Shown here: positions 12,162-27,451 of the stretch, one piece after another
How positions within the stretch are numbered: position 1 is the first letter of the stretch
How the letters are laid out: every line of letters begins with the position of its first letter
Origin: Tetrahymena elliotti 4EA
Taxonomy: Eukaryota > Ciliophora > Oligohymenophorea > Hymenostomatida > Tetrahymenidae
Length of the DNA: 64,000 bases
Direction: 5' to 3'
NCBI GenBank assembly: GCA_000231825.2
Contig: JH720319.1
Location: 748,592-812,591, forward strand
Translations under genes and position numbers: made by a program
Notes under the pieces: generated by a model
Told to the model about the DNA's origin: nothing
What the model saw: the letters and a program-made list of their open reading frames with translations, nothing else
The model's database searches: none

Positions 12162-15100
12162 TATGGTTTTATAATGTATTACAATAATGTTTTATTTACT
12201 TCAAAATATATCTTTCTTTATCTTTTTTTAATAATTTAAACAACTTAATAGAATGATGAAGTAAAAAGTTACTATATTATAAGGATTATACTTAAGACTG
12301 TACTTTTAATATAATAGGAGGAAATGGCTGATGAATAATTAGTCTCTTATAACGAATTACTTTTGAAAATCTCTATATTAGTTTGATTAATAGAAGATTT
12401 TTTTGATTAATATTAGTTAAATTTGAAAAGGTAGAATTAGAAATCTCTACTGCTTTGGCAATTATTTATATTCTTTCTAATTGTATATAAATTAAAATAT
12501 TAGTTAAATCTGTTAAATTATTTACTTATTATTTGAAAATTTATCAAGTTTTTGTTGAAAAGAATATTTTTTTCATCATTAAAGCAAAACAAAACAAAAA
12601 ACTTCTAAATTATCCAAAATCATTGTTATCTTAAAAATACCTTCTTAAATTATTTTAATATTCATTAAATTTTTATGAAAGTTTTATTTATTTTTTTATT
12701 CTCACAAAAATTGCCAAATGTATTTTAAACTCTAATTATAAATCAAAAAAAAAAGCTTATTTTAATAAATTATCTAATTCAAATAATATTTTAAGTAGTA
12801 AATGCAATTTTAGAATTAATGTGTGTTTTATCAATTAAGAAAAATAGTTTCAAAAAAAATATTTTAGAATGTTCAACTTAAAATTTTGGTATAAAAAAAT
12901 TAAGCATAAAAAACTTATTGCCTATGATCAAAAAAATATATTTTGCTTGCTAAACAAATAGATAACTTCATTCATTAATAAAAAACAATAAAAACATTAG
13001 GAGTTTAAAATATTTCAAAAACAAAGACAATAAATAAACAGTTTATTTATGTTGAAAGAAAATTAATATTAAAATATTGAAATTATTATTCCTTTATAGA
13101 AAATTAAAAATAGTAGAATTTCCCTAATAAACTTTTTTTAGGCTTACAATTTCATTAACATATTAAATATTAAAATGAATTAAATTAGACGATTAATTTT
13201 GAAAAACTAACATTATAAATTTATAAATTTTCAAATAATTAATAGAAAAATCAATTTGAGTAAAGAAAGAAGGACTTCATGATTAAAAATAATAATATAA
13301 TGAAAATTATTAGAATTTTATGTTGTTTAAAAAAAGCTGGCTATCTAATTCTTAAAATGAATATTTTTTAAAAAGACAAAAAACTATTTGTAAGTTAATC
13401 AACATAAAATTAATTTATGAGAAATCTTTTTTCTAAACTTTTCATCCATCAATCAACTATTATTCTTTTAAATGGACTATTATCCAAATCAAACAAAATT
13501 AAAAAAATATGCTAATAATTTAAAAATTAAAATAAAAATATATATTTTGGGAATCTTCATAAAAAATATTTTTCTATTTTTAATAAGATGATTGATTATA
13601 TAAAAATTATTTTATGAGTAAAATAATTGATATAAAGGTTTTTACTTTTATTAAAAGGAGAAGAATTTACATCTTCATTCTATTATGTCTAAAATATGAT
13701 TAAAATATTTAAAAATATATTGAATCTAAACAGCAAATATGATCAAACAGAAATAATTTATATTTTATAAATATTACAAATTCTTTTATTAGCTATCCAT
13801 TTTCATACAGAAAAAAACATAATTTTTAATCTTAATTCAGTTATTTAAAATATCTCAAAAATATTATCTTTTTGTGCTTTGGCATTATGAAATACGATGA
13901 ATAATTTAAAAGAAAAAACTAAAGAAATTTGAAAGAAGTTAATTTTTGTTAGATAAATCAATTGAAGCCCATTTTTAAAGTAAAAAAAATTCTATGTAAT
14001 AAAGAAGTTTTTAAGATAGAATATTGAGGTTAGAGTAAAAAATGAAAATTTATTAAATCTTTAAATTTGAAAGATGAACTTAACTACTGTTATTGTTTAA
14101 GAAATTTGAATTAAAATCTTAACGTTTTTAATTTTATCGTTTTTTAAATTATTTGAAGATGATACTGCTATCAAAATTAATGTCTAATTTTATTGAAGAA
14201 AAAATATCAATCAAAACAAATTTTTAAGATCAAAAATGAAAGGGTTGAGGAAAAAATTTTTAATTTATTTTAATGAATAAATATTTCTAAAATTGGCTTA
14301 AAATGAGGCAGTATAAATCGAACGTATTATTCAGCTTTTTTGGTTATTAATAGAAAAAACTTATTTAAAAATTATCTAAAATTCACTTCCCAGAAGTAAA
14401 ACTAGGATTATAATTGGATTTGTAAAGGCAAATATGCTTTATTTAGGTCTACTTTTAAAAGGGAAAAAATGAGTTATTTAATAAATGAATTTTAAATTAT
14501 ATTCAAAGAAACTTTTTGATTGATTTATAAAAACCTTATTCTCCTATGCTAAATAAATTGAAAATGCCTTGTTTGTTTCTTTGTTTATTTTCTTCTTCTT
14601 TTTCTTTTGATTGATAATTGTTTTTCTATTTTCCAATATTAAAAACCGGCCTAAAACAAATGTTCGATTTTTTTTATTAAGGCTAATAGAGATAGATTAA
14701 CTAATAAAGACAATTTTTAAGAGGGGAAATCAATCAAAAGTACTTATTTTGATATGAATGAAAAAAACTTAATTAAGATTAATGTTAAAGCGATTTTTTC
14801 TTAAATTAAAAAAGAAGAAAAATAGACTTAATTTTTTTAATTAGAACTTTATAAATTTTTTTTGGCAAAAATTATGTCTATTGCAAGCATTATTTATTTG
14901 TTTGCAAAAAAAAACGGAGTCCTTAAAAATAACAATTATATTAAAAACCATTTTTTCAAATTTATAATTGATTCTTTCATTACCACAAAATAACGTTTGT
15001 CTTTAATTTTTTAAAGTGTAATTAAATCGGTGTCTTAAGTTATGAAACCAATGTATCTCTAATACCCTTCATTTTTGACCTAATATAAAAGCAAAGTAGT

Positions 15101-15653
15101 TCGAAGTTTTTTTTTCTTGAATAGGCTGTTTGTGAACGTACATATGATCAAAAGATAAAAGAGAATCTAATACAATTAATATTTGATTGATTAATTAATT
15201 AATTGATAGATAGATAGGAGCGAGGAAAGAAATTAAACAAAAAAAGTACTCAAAAAAAGAAAATACCAAAAAGGAAATTTAGTATAATAAATTAATTGGC
15301 AATTATCATATATCCTTACATAAATACATTTAATAAAAGAAACAATTGCTTGACTAAAATTTGATTTTTTTTTCTTCTAATATTACTAAAATTAAGCTTA
15401 TAATAGTCTTAGCAGATTTCAAAACTACCATTTTAAACCTAAAATACTCTCATCCACTTTGAAAAAAAGAACAAAAGAATCATTAAAATAGTATATTTAC
15501 CACAAAATAAATCTCTTGCTAGTATAAATTCATCTGGTGAAATAATCTAATAGGAGCAAGACCTCTTGATAACATCGAGGCAAGAAGTAATATTCAACAT
15601 TAATAAGATAATCTAGAATTGCTATACTACTTACTGGAACTAATTTATTATAT
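12162..15653. other. 3.5 kb intergenic spacer between divergent genes
   Basis: Very AT-rich sequence between the starts of the minus-strand PAS/TM gene and the plus-strand MG-CC gene. Only short open stretches exist under the ciliate code, and I find no tRNA-like clover, long repeat or protein homology. A short TTGA/TTAA/TAGA run lies at 15184-15217. It presumably holds both promoters, but no specific site can be named. Confidence 0.6.
15184..15217. repeat. Short (TTGA)/(TTAA)/(TAGA) simple repeat
   Basis: Consecutive gattgatt, aattaattaatt and gatagatagata units, about 34 bases, in the spacer upstream of the MG-CC gene. Confidence 0.8.
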
Positions 15654-17276
15654 ATGGGTTAAGATTGTTGTACAAATCGCCTTAAATCATAATTTATTAC
15701 AAGTTAGCGCAATCAAACTGATACAACGAGCGCATTCACATAGACGACATTTAATCCTTTCAAGAATAGCCTATGTATTTCCTTCTTATATCTGCTAACA
15801 GGAAAGCAAGTTATTATTTAAAACAACTTAAAAATGATACTTCAATTAGCTGAATAGTGCAGTAAAAGTCACGTTTGCTGCTACTTTGATCCAGATTACT
15901 TACAAAAATAGCATAGCCTTATTGAGTATTAGAGTCCAGGTTGTTCATTTAATCGCAACAATCTTGCAGAGGCATTTTGGACAGACTTGGAATACTTTTA
16001 TGAAGAGGAAATATGGAATGAAATATTTTAATTTAAAGTAATACTACTTATCGAAATGCAAGGTAAAGGGAAGCATGCCCTTACAATTACTCGCTGTATG
16101 GATCCCTCAAGAGGAAATTATTTTATTGTATATGATTTTTTAAATCGCAACAGACAATATCGTGAAAAAATCTTTCAAGACGAATCATCCCTTAATGGTT
16201 ATCTTAACACAATTGGAGAACACTTCTATGTCTCCTACTCACCTTAACCATTATCAATTAAATTATTGACATTTTAATTTATTGATGATAAAACAGAGAG
16301 CGATATTGAAAATTTGATAATCAATAACAGCTAAATGACTAACAAGAGCAATAATAACAGCAATAAGAACAATAACTAGAATGCCATTAATATCAACTCA
16401 ACACAATAATATAACATTTAATCATAAGTATAGCCCCAAAGACAAAATTCTTGTTCTGCCTCTATCCAGTAGTAGCAGAGCCAAGAATAGTAAAAACAAG
16501 AAAATTTGATCCCATTACATATTTAACTTTAACAGCTACCTCAACCTCAAGGAAAAGGTTGCAAATTTAACAGTATATAGTCTATCCATTCAATGTAGTC
16601 TTTAAACCAAAATAGAGGCTCTATTCCTTAAAAAATAAATAGAAATTCTAGTTAGTGTACTCCTTCTGAGAAAGAATCAAATCAACCAAGCTAATAACTA
16701 TTTCCACCACCCGCAGGCAACAGCTAAGGCTAATTTATAAATTAATAAATTATAATATAGGTATAATATTTAAATTAAAATGAGTAAAAGTATAATTATT
16801 CTAGCCCTTCTGAAACCTTTCATAAAAATACTATACTTAATTAAAATTGTTCAAAAAACCACAACTTTTATTATGAAATAAACTCCCAATCAACAGGCGT
16901 TCCTACTAGTAAATGCAGCTGCGGGTTTTAAATGAATAACTAAACAAATAAAGTGAATGCAGACTAAAGCTGGGAAGTAGAAAATGGTTTGGAAGTAGAT
17001 GCATTTAACTACTACTAAGGAAGCGCAATTAATTGCAATTAAAATGCTGAAGATCCTGAAATATTAGAAAACGGCTAATCTAACAACTCTAATTCAATTT
17101 AACTTAACCAAGAAGATAATTAAATTTAAGAAGAAAACGGTGAGATTCCTCGCAGCTTTCATTTCTAAAACAATGGAGTTATTCATTTTACTGCTGATAA
17201 TGACCATGATGACTTTTTAAGTGATGATGCCTCTGAAATTCAAATCTGTATACAATCAGCATAAGACTTATTTTGA
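15654..17276 (+). CDS. Unrecognised protein with MG-CC N-terminus and cysteine-peptidase-like segment
   Basis: One intron-free frame of 541 codons (540 aa) from an ATG at 15654 to a TGA at 17274-17276; an in-frame TGA at 15567 bounds it upstream. The N-terminus MGQDCCTNRLKSQ looks like an N-myristoylation plus palmitoylation signal, which would place the protein on a membrane. An internal Met at residue 61 is an alternative start. Residues ~65-200 form a folded-looking region with Cys-rich CSKSHVCCYF (69-78), EAFWTDLEYF, then KGKHALTITRCMDPSRGNYF (138-157) and IVYDFLNRN. The order Cys...His (141)...Asp resembles papain-fold cysteine peptidases such as the C58 type, but the match is by eye and weak. 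Residues ~200-540 are a Gln/Asn/Ser-rich tail ending in an acidic stretch. Function unknown. Confidence 0.8.
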
Positions 17277-19206
17277 AAAAAATACCTGTTTCATTCTAAA
17301 AATACAAAAAAAAAGATGACTATCAATTAATTAATTTTAAGTATTTTTATCCATATCACTTCTTACTCTTGAATCAATTGAATAGAATAGCCATCAAAAT
17401 TTTAATGAGGTTAACTTATTATCTTGTAAATCTTAAAAACAATAGATAATAAAGATTATTAACTCGTATTAAAAACAAACAAGCAAACATATAAATAAAT
17501 TAACTAAATAACTAATAAACAAAAAACAAACAAATAAATAAACTTAATATAATTACTTACAACAAAAACAACAAAAAATTTTGAAAAAATAGTAAAAGAA
17601 AAATTGATATTCTTAATTTAAATCCTAACTTTATTTCTACTTATCCTCTCAAAACAAGTAATTCATTACTAACATTTCTTATTAATTCTGATTTCTAAAA
17701 AACACTCTTTCTTATAGCCACATCTTACACTCCCATGTACTAAACTAGCTATCTTTGAAGAAATCAAACACTTTTCGATGCCTATCTAATACTTCCGAAA
17801 TTTGAAAATTCTTTTTGGAAAATATTAGAAAAAGGCATTTAAAATTAGTAATCAATTAAAAACTATTTGAAAAAATCCAAAAATGTCACACAATAACTAA
17901 ATAAAGCATCGTTAATAAATAATAAAAATACTATTTAAATTTTCTAAAAAATCTCATGGATTAATTAAAAGTGTAACAGTCTTTACTTAATGAAAATCGT
18001 ATAAAAATATGAAAAAGAAGTAGACTCAATTTTTAAATATTTTAATCTAAATTGTATATTTGCTAATTAAATAGAAATTACTAATATATTAATATATAAA
18101 AATATATATATCAATAAAACTATAAGAACTACTGACTATAAATACTTAATATATTAAATATATATATATTCTATAAAACATATATTTAATTTTATATTCT
18201 TGATTCTCTTTATTCCTTCCTAAATTACTACTTTTCATTCATATTTTCATATTATTTTAATAGAAATAAGGTTTACATAATTTTTTACTTTTGGGAATAC
18301 TCTCTCTCAATTTATTAGTTTATCCATCTTTATTTTAATAGATTTTTAAATGTTATCATAATAGATACATACAGCAGATTCAAATATGTAAAAATAAAAT
18401 ATTTAACAATATTACTCCTCTGGTCAATTTTATAATTGAATTTAGAGGTTTTTAGCACTTCTTGATTACGTTATATTTTTAAATGACTCAAAATTTTAGT
18501 ATTCATCTTGCTCTTTTTATATAATTTTTGGCAAAAACAATTTGCATGAAATATTTTTATCAAAATTATGTGTTGCATAATTTAATAATAATAAAATTAC
18601 AAATATAATGTAACATAAGTTATTAGAAATAATAAGCAATAAAACAATAAAATATTTATTAATTTTCAAAATCAATTTCTAAATTCATCAAAATAAATTT
18701 GTTTTTTTTTTATGAGCAAAATTAAATTAATTTATCATACTCAATTGAAAAATATGTTTTCTTTAACTATTAATATGGTTAATTTTAAAAAAATAATATA
18801 CTTTTTAAAAAGACAAGAGAAAATGAGAAATAGTTACTAAATATTATAATCAAAGCTGCTTCCAAAGTAATATGAAATAGTTAATTAAAATCAATATCAA
18901 ATTTTAAATTTTGTGGTAGTTTTTAGATAAAAAGTTGATAAGAATAATAGGTAATTCATAAAAACTTACAGATTAATATATTAATACATTCAGATTAATA
19001 ATCTCTTAACGATTATTAATAGTACTGACATATTCCTGAGTAAAAAATTATATTTTTATAACAATTAATTACTTAGCGCCTTATTACGTAAGAAGTTTAT
19101 AATAATATTAATAGTGTTATTCTTCAAAATATTATTTCATATGAATTTCAAAAAATCCTCTAATAACTACTTCATTTATAATTATAATAAGGGTATTGCT
19201 ATTGAA
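17277..19206. other. 1.9 kb convergent spacer with A-rich low-complexity tracts
   Basis: Lies between the 3' ends of the MG-CC gene and the methyltransferase gene. It contains A-rich aaacaaataaataaac-type low complexity at 17460-17580 and alternating AT tracts at about 18080-18185. No coding frame or RNA gene is evident. Confidence 0.6.
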
Positions 19207-19860
19207 TCATTATTATTTTGCTTTAAAGATTATAATTCCAATATCTTCGTCTCTATATAATTCGTCATAATCTGACTCATTGACATATTCAAATTCAAAC
19301 CTATTTTCTATTCGTTTAATAATCTCTCTTTCTGATTCTTTTCTGATGTTATAAACTAATATAAAAACACAACCTTTGATAAGATTGCTTATTTCTTCAA
19401 AACTTTCAAGCAGCTTTAATGAGTTAGCATCATCATACATCAAATCAGATCCTAAAATTATATCAAAATTTCCAAACTATTTTACTATCTACTATAGAGT
19501 ACCAAAGTTCTCCTTTCCCCATTCTAAAGACATATTCTGTACTTAAATATCTTTTTAAATATTTTTCACATTTGCTTCTATATTTATCTTCAATAAATCC
19601 TAATTTTGCTTCATATCAGTTAGAATTAATTATTACGGGTTGAAAATTGTTGTCAATAATCCAGCAACTCCTGTCCCAGAGCCTAATTCCAAAATAGATT
19701 TACCTTTAAACATCCCTTACTAATTAATTTTTACAAAATTTTTTTCCAAGTAATGAGCAAAAACTAATGCTGCATCCCAAACCGAACCAGCATGCCCATA
19801 ATCTAAATTCTAATTGATTTCAATTTAATAATTTTTAATTTCAAAAACTCTACTTATCAT
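19207..19860 (-). CDS. METTL21-type protein-lysine methyltransferase
   Basis: Single exon of 218 codons (217 aa), ATG at 19858-19860, TGA at 19207-19209. It shows the seven-beta-strand SAM-dependent fold of the METTL21/'methyltransferase 16' family. A VWDAALVFAHYLE helix (residues 27-39) comes first, then SAM motif I, ILELGSGTGVAGL (56-68), an acidic strand end in LILTDM, an EWGKENFG segment, and the post-motif-II sequence IILGSDLMYDD that carries the Asp-x-x-Tyr-type active-site signature. Known members methylate lysines on chaperones and translation factors; the substrate here cannot be read from sequence. Length matches the family (about 200-250 aa). The start is chosen as the only ATG before the conserved core. 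High confidence in the family, none in the substrate. Confidence 0.92.
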
Positions 19861-20760
19861 AATAAATATTGTAAACCAAAAAATTGAGCTATTATTATTT
19901 TATAATTGGAGTTTGTAATTAATTTATAATTTAGATATTTGAATTTATAAATTAGAAATCAATAGATAATAAAATTCTTAAAAAATTAATCATTTTATTT
20001 CTAATCTACTCAATATTAACTTTCTTTCACTTAAATTTAACATTCAATAGTTCTGTTTTTTTTTAAAAAACTTAAAGTTATCAAAACATAATTACCAAAA
20101 GTCATTTAAAATGTTAAATTTTTTGAAAGTCATTCCAGAAGTGATTCTTAAACACAAAGAAAGATAATTTAAACAAAACAAGTGAAATAATCATAAATAA
20201 TATTCTTAAAGTATTAGAAAAAATGCTTGAAAAATGATTTTTTAAGCTAAACATTTGATAATCAAAAATAAAAAATTAAAATAATATTTCTTTTACTTTT
20301 AATCATCACAAAAAAACTAAAATATATTTCATAATTTTAACTTTACACTATTTCTGTTTTGGTATTACTTTAACACTTATTTTCAATAATAAAAATAATT
20401 AGCTTTGAGCAATTTAAGAAAGGAATAAAATGAAGTCGATATATTTTTTAAGTTTTGTATAACGCTTCACACAATAAATATTTATGATGAAACAATTTTC
20501 TAATTTATTGTTTTTCAATAAAATACTATAATCATTATTTTTTAATTATTTCCTAAGAGAAATTAATTATTATAGTTTCTTAAGATGATTTAAGATATAA
20601 CTAATAAGAAATAAAGCTTATAGATACTATGAAAATACTACTAAAAAAAATATTATTTTAATGAAATAGTTTTAAATTTTATATTTTTTAATGATTATTG
20701 AATGATAAATGCCAACTATATATTTGATTTTTAAATTAATTAAATCCCAAAACGAGTTTA
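19861..20760. other. Intergenic spacer
   Basis: About 0.9 kb of AT-rich DNA upstream of the methyltransferase gene and downstream of the first MYST gene. Nothing recognisable beyond A/T runs. Confidence 0.6.
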
Positions 20761-22763
<2,003 letters not shown>

Positions 22764-23958
22764 TTTTATAATTTAGTAGATTTAAATATTTCTAACTCTA
22801 TAATAATTCAATAATTGATAGCGTCTAAATAAATTTCCGCTCTTTTTATCCGAATTCACAAATTTAATTAAAATTTCCTCTCTTTAAAGAGGTTTTTGAT
22901 GAGAAAATCTATAAAAATAAATAGAAAAAAATAAAAAGCCAGAACCATTAAAATAAGTAATTTAATTAATATTTAAATACCCATACAAATTTTTGCAAAA
23001 CTAAATTTGAATGAAAAATTTAACAATATAATCTGTTGAATTGTTGAATATGCAATAAATATTTTTGATAAAAAAATGATAATGTGAATAGGAAAATATG
23101 CTAAAAAGTATTACAGATGAACTTTGATAATGACTAGTAAAAATAAGAAGTTATCTCTTCTTTTTACTTAAGACTTTAACTAATAAAAGCATTAGACTTT
23201 CTTATTCTATATTAAAACACATAAAACAAGAAAAATTCTTTATTTATAGTTTGGGTTTATAAAATTATGAAGAAATCATGAAAATTAAGAGGAGATAATT
23301 TAATCTAATTTAAAATATGTTTTTACTTTTAAATAAATTAGAAAAGACCTTGAAATTAGATAGAGTAATTAGAATTTAAGTGATATGATTGTTTGATTAC
23401 ATATTTTATAAAATACAAATAAATTATTCAGAGAAACAACGAGGATTTTTTTAGGAGCTTTTTTGAGGAAAAAACATTCAACCTCCATTTTTATCTTCAA
23501 CTTATTTTTTAAAAGTTTAAAACTTAAATATTGAAATGACAAATTTACTAATCCATTCATAATATCCATAATTGATTGATTGATTTTGATAATAAATAAC
23601 TGAGAGTTATTTTTTAATTTTAAAATGATTTAGCATGATTTATTTTTTATCTTTTTAAATTGAGAAGTTATTTATACGGTGATTTAACTCATGGTAAATG
23701 CTGTAATTTGAATAAAAATATTATATTCCTTTTTAGATTGATGCATAAATATGAGAAATAATTAACTGCTACTTTTTTAATATGTGTTAATGCTATTATA
23801 TAGTAGAAATTTATAACAAGATTATACTTTTATAATTAATTTAATTTAGTATTTTGGGAATATTTTCTTATTAATTTATTTATTTATTTAGTTTTTTAAA
23901 TATAATTATTTAATTCAATTATTCTTTTCTTTCTTTATTTTAGTTGCTTTTATTTAAT
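22764..23958. other. Spacer between the two MYST genes
   Basis: About 1.2 kb of AT-rich DNA between the tandem paralogs. A 66-codon minus-strand stretch at 23369-23569 uses no TAA/TAG and lacks family resemblance; I treat it as chance. Presumably includes the promoter of copy 1. Confidence 0.6.
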
Positions 23959-26351
23959 TCATGAATCATTCATTTCTGTCTAAGATTTTTCGTTCGATTT
24001 AGGATTAGATTTCTTTAAGTTGATAACATTATTTGTTGAATTTACATACTTGTATTAATCTTAGTAACAAAAGTGCAGAGTTGGATTGTATTTAGGATAT
24101 ATTGGTTCTTCAACAACTATCCATTTGGGTTTGTGAGGCACCCAATGTATATCCTATGAATGTATTTTGAATTCTCTTTTTCCACATTCATCATATATCT
24201 GTTGTAATTTTCTTGGATCTGTGCAAACAATAATATCACCCTAGTAATATTTGATTAGCTTCTTTTATTCCTATTTATAATTGAATATTTTAATATTTCT
24301 ATTTCTCAAACTTTCCTAATTACTAATGTCCAAAGAATATCTTTTTCTATTATTCCAGTAGTTTAAGATAAATGTTTTAAATTAAAGTCTTTATCACTTT
24401 CTACCATTTAATTTAAATATTCTATGATACGTTAAGTCCACCAACTCAGGTAACTTGCCTTTCCTTTTAATTTTTATAGACATAAAATTAATCATTTTCA
24501 TCATTAAATAATTTTCTTTTTAGAAATAGAATAAAAAGCATACCAAGATCTGATAGGGGTCTCTCAGGTGTGCCTAGCTTTCCTTCGATAATAGACAACT
24601 AATAAGAAAAACTTATGAGGAATTTGCCATAACCTTTTCTTTAATGACAAGGCAAAACAAGAATGCAGGAAAGATTTTATCCTTCTGGTGTACGTTGCTT
24701 TAAAAAAAAATTAAAAACGATTAAAAGATTACACTGACTAAAAAATATCATACTTTGCCATCGTCTTAACTTTTTTCCTTTTAATATTTTATAAAAATCA
24801 ACTAGAAATATTTAGATTAAACAAATTACTTTTGAAAAATAACCAACAATATGACTTCCTTCTTCATCATTTTCACATAGAACATAAAAAATAAATGGCT
24901 CCATATCTCTCCACAAAGTTTTATGATCTAAAAAGAGCTTTGCCAAATATGCTAAATTTTCTCCATACACTTTATTTTTTTTACCATCCACTTCAAACAT
25001 TGAGACTTTATTTTCTTCATCTCTATAAATTTCTTCCCCTGGAGGATGCTTATGCAAGCATCTTTTTGCATGTCTATCCATTTCAGATTGTGTTAAATAG
25101 AAATTCAAGCAAAACTCACATAAATATAAGTATTCTATATTGTGATATCCTTTGGGGTAAGGAGAGTAATACCATGTATCACAAGACAGTTTACCTATTT
25201 TAATTTTTTCTATTGTTTTTATTTTTGTAGCTTCTCTATGTCTCTCAATATCTTCTTCATTACATCCTATATAATATGAAAGAATTAATAAGCGAAAGAG
25301 AAATTCATTTTAAAGAAGGAAATCATAGATCGAGGTATTTGTTTTTTAAATATTTTTATAACTTTTAATTTATTTTCTTTTAAATTCTGTTTCTGTTTTA
25401 AATTAAAATTTTGAAAAGGTCTAGTAGAAATTAAATTAAGCAATTTAATTAAATTTGTTAATAATTTAATTTAATTATTTATACCTTCATGTTCATGATT
25501 TTCTTCTGTTTCTATTTTCTTAATTGCTGCTCCTTTGCTATGATGCTTTTATTCTACATATAGTTCTGTTGTCTAATTTTAAAAATATTTTACATTTGAT
25601 CAATTTAATTTTAATTAATGTATTAATCTAGATTTTTTTTATTATTGAAGAGGGGAGTATCATTAACCCCCTTTTAGCGTAAAAAATTTTCTTGAATTTG
25701 AACCCTAAAAATACACTATTTCCTTCTTGTACTTATATAAAATGAATTTTGCTTTTGTAATATGGAATACCTAACTGATATACGATAACTTCTAAAGCTA
25801 AAATTTTATTTTATTTAGTGCATGGGTTTTTAGAAAAATAACAGTGAAGAATTCTGAATTATTTAATAGATAAATAGCTTTCCATAAAAATAGAGCAAGA
25901 AGAATTATTAGGGTTATAGAGATATCAAAAAAGTAAGATCAAAGAAAATTGATAAATTATAAGAATGAATTTTTACAGGCTAAATTTATCTACGGGTAAC
26001 CCAACAATCGTTTCTTCTATCTAAGTCTATGAAATGGACATAATAATCGTAAGATGAATCTGTTTTTTTGCCACCATTATAACCTAAATTTAAATATTTT
26101 AATAAGTTCTTTCTTAAATATTTAGAGATTTTGTTGATCCGTAAATTATCAAATTATAATGCTCAAATACTTTTTGATAATCTGCATGACAAAATCTTTG
26201 CTTTTCTTTATGTGCCATCTTTTAAGGTTACAAATATATAATATTTATTGGTCAAACTTCCTTCAAAAGTTTCTGCTAAATCCTTTTTCTCCCCATCTAC
26301 AAATTCTGATCCTATTTTTCCATTTTTTGCTTTACCCTTTTTAGCAAACAT
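23959..26351 (-). CDS. MYST-family histone acetyltransferase (copy 2)
   Basis: Seven exons: 26351-26171, 26083-25977, 25572-25485, 25266-24830, 24697-24544, 24463-24324 and 24270-23959. They splice to exactly 473 codons (472 aa). Domain order equals copy 1. Chromo-barrel-like region with SYDYYVHFIDLDRRNDCWV; Lys/acidic linker; C2HC zinc finger starting [60 protein letters not shown] with the conserved Cys and cofactor loop; [11 protein letters not shown]; and a C-terminal EQKKLIKYYQGDIIVCTD segment aligning with Esa1's KGQHIIF region. Five of six introns sit at the same positions as in copy 1; one extra intron splits the exon after PLSDLG. The tail ends in a basic Lys/Ser-rich stretch instead of copy 1's proline-rich end. 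Confidence 0.95.
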
Positions 26352-27451
26352 ACTTATTACTTTTGTTTATTAAAGACTTTATGCTACTTTTTTTATGTAT
26401 TTTGCTTTAGAATCCTTCTACTTAAATTATTTTTTGTTTGTGAAGAAGATTAAAAAAGAAATTTAATAAAATCAAAATTTAAATATTGTTATTAAATCTC
26501 TTTAACAAGAAATTCATCTATAAATCTATCTATTTATCTTTCTATTTTAAATCAAAGCAATATCTTTGAAGATTGCTATCCATATCTTCCTTTATTCTAA
26601 GAAATAATCTTCCTTTCTTTTTATTATCTTTCCTCTCTATTTATTTTATTTGTTTTTATAATATATTTTTATTTTAATCTTAACATTTTCATCTTTTTTT
26701 CAATAAAATTATTTATTCTAATTAAATTACTTTCACCTTTTAAAAAAAAATTCTTTTGATTTGGATTTTTTTAAAATCTTTTTTACTTAAAATGTATTAT
26801 TTTAGTTTCGTATCAAGTTAGAATCATACTTATATCCCGTAAAATCTTAACAATACTTTTTTCAATTTTTTTTTTCTTTAGAAAGAATTAATTTCAACCA
26901 AAGGACCAAAGGACATCCTCTTAAATATTAAATACATATTTTGCTGACCAATTCATTATATTATCCATCCAAATTTTTTTATCATTAAAAAAATAAGTAA
27001 AAAAGTTATATAACTTGCTCTTTAAAAAGTATTTAAGAATAAATTAATAAATATAAGTGAATGGTTGAAAAATTTATTTTTAGATAATCTTTCTAATGAA
27101 TCAAAAGTTTTTTTTGTCAGCACAACTAAATAAATCTCTTAGAATTAAAACCTCTCATTCAAGAAAAATGTCAATAAATTAACTATCTATTCATTTATTA
27201 GCATTTATTTATTCCCATGAATATGTATGCAATTTAATTCCCTTTTTTTAATTGTTTCAGTACTTTCTTGAATCACCTATTAGAAATAGGATAAGAACAA
27301 GTAAGACCAATGATTAATATTATTTGTTATATCTTTTGAATAAAATTTCAAGAAAGTTATTTAGATTAGTAAAAAATATCAAGAAAATCACCTACCTAAC
27401 TACTTTAAACTCAAACTCTAAAAAATATAAAGCAATAGTTGAATAGATAAA
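26352..27451. other. Divergent spacer upstream of MYST copy 2 and the WD40 gene
   Basis: About 1.1 kb, with T-rich sequence on the MYST side. No gene seen; it must hold the two divergent promoters. Confidence 0.6.

Noticed and set aside
23369..23569. 66-codon minus-strand frame between the MYST genes
   Set aside because: No homology and no Gln codons of the reassigned type; likely chance.
24895..25203. 102-codon plus-strand frame
   Set aside because: Antisense shadow of the MYST copy 2 catalytic domain, whose motifs are unmistakable on the other strand.
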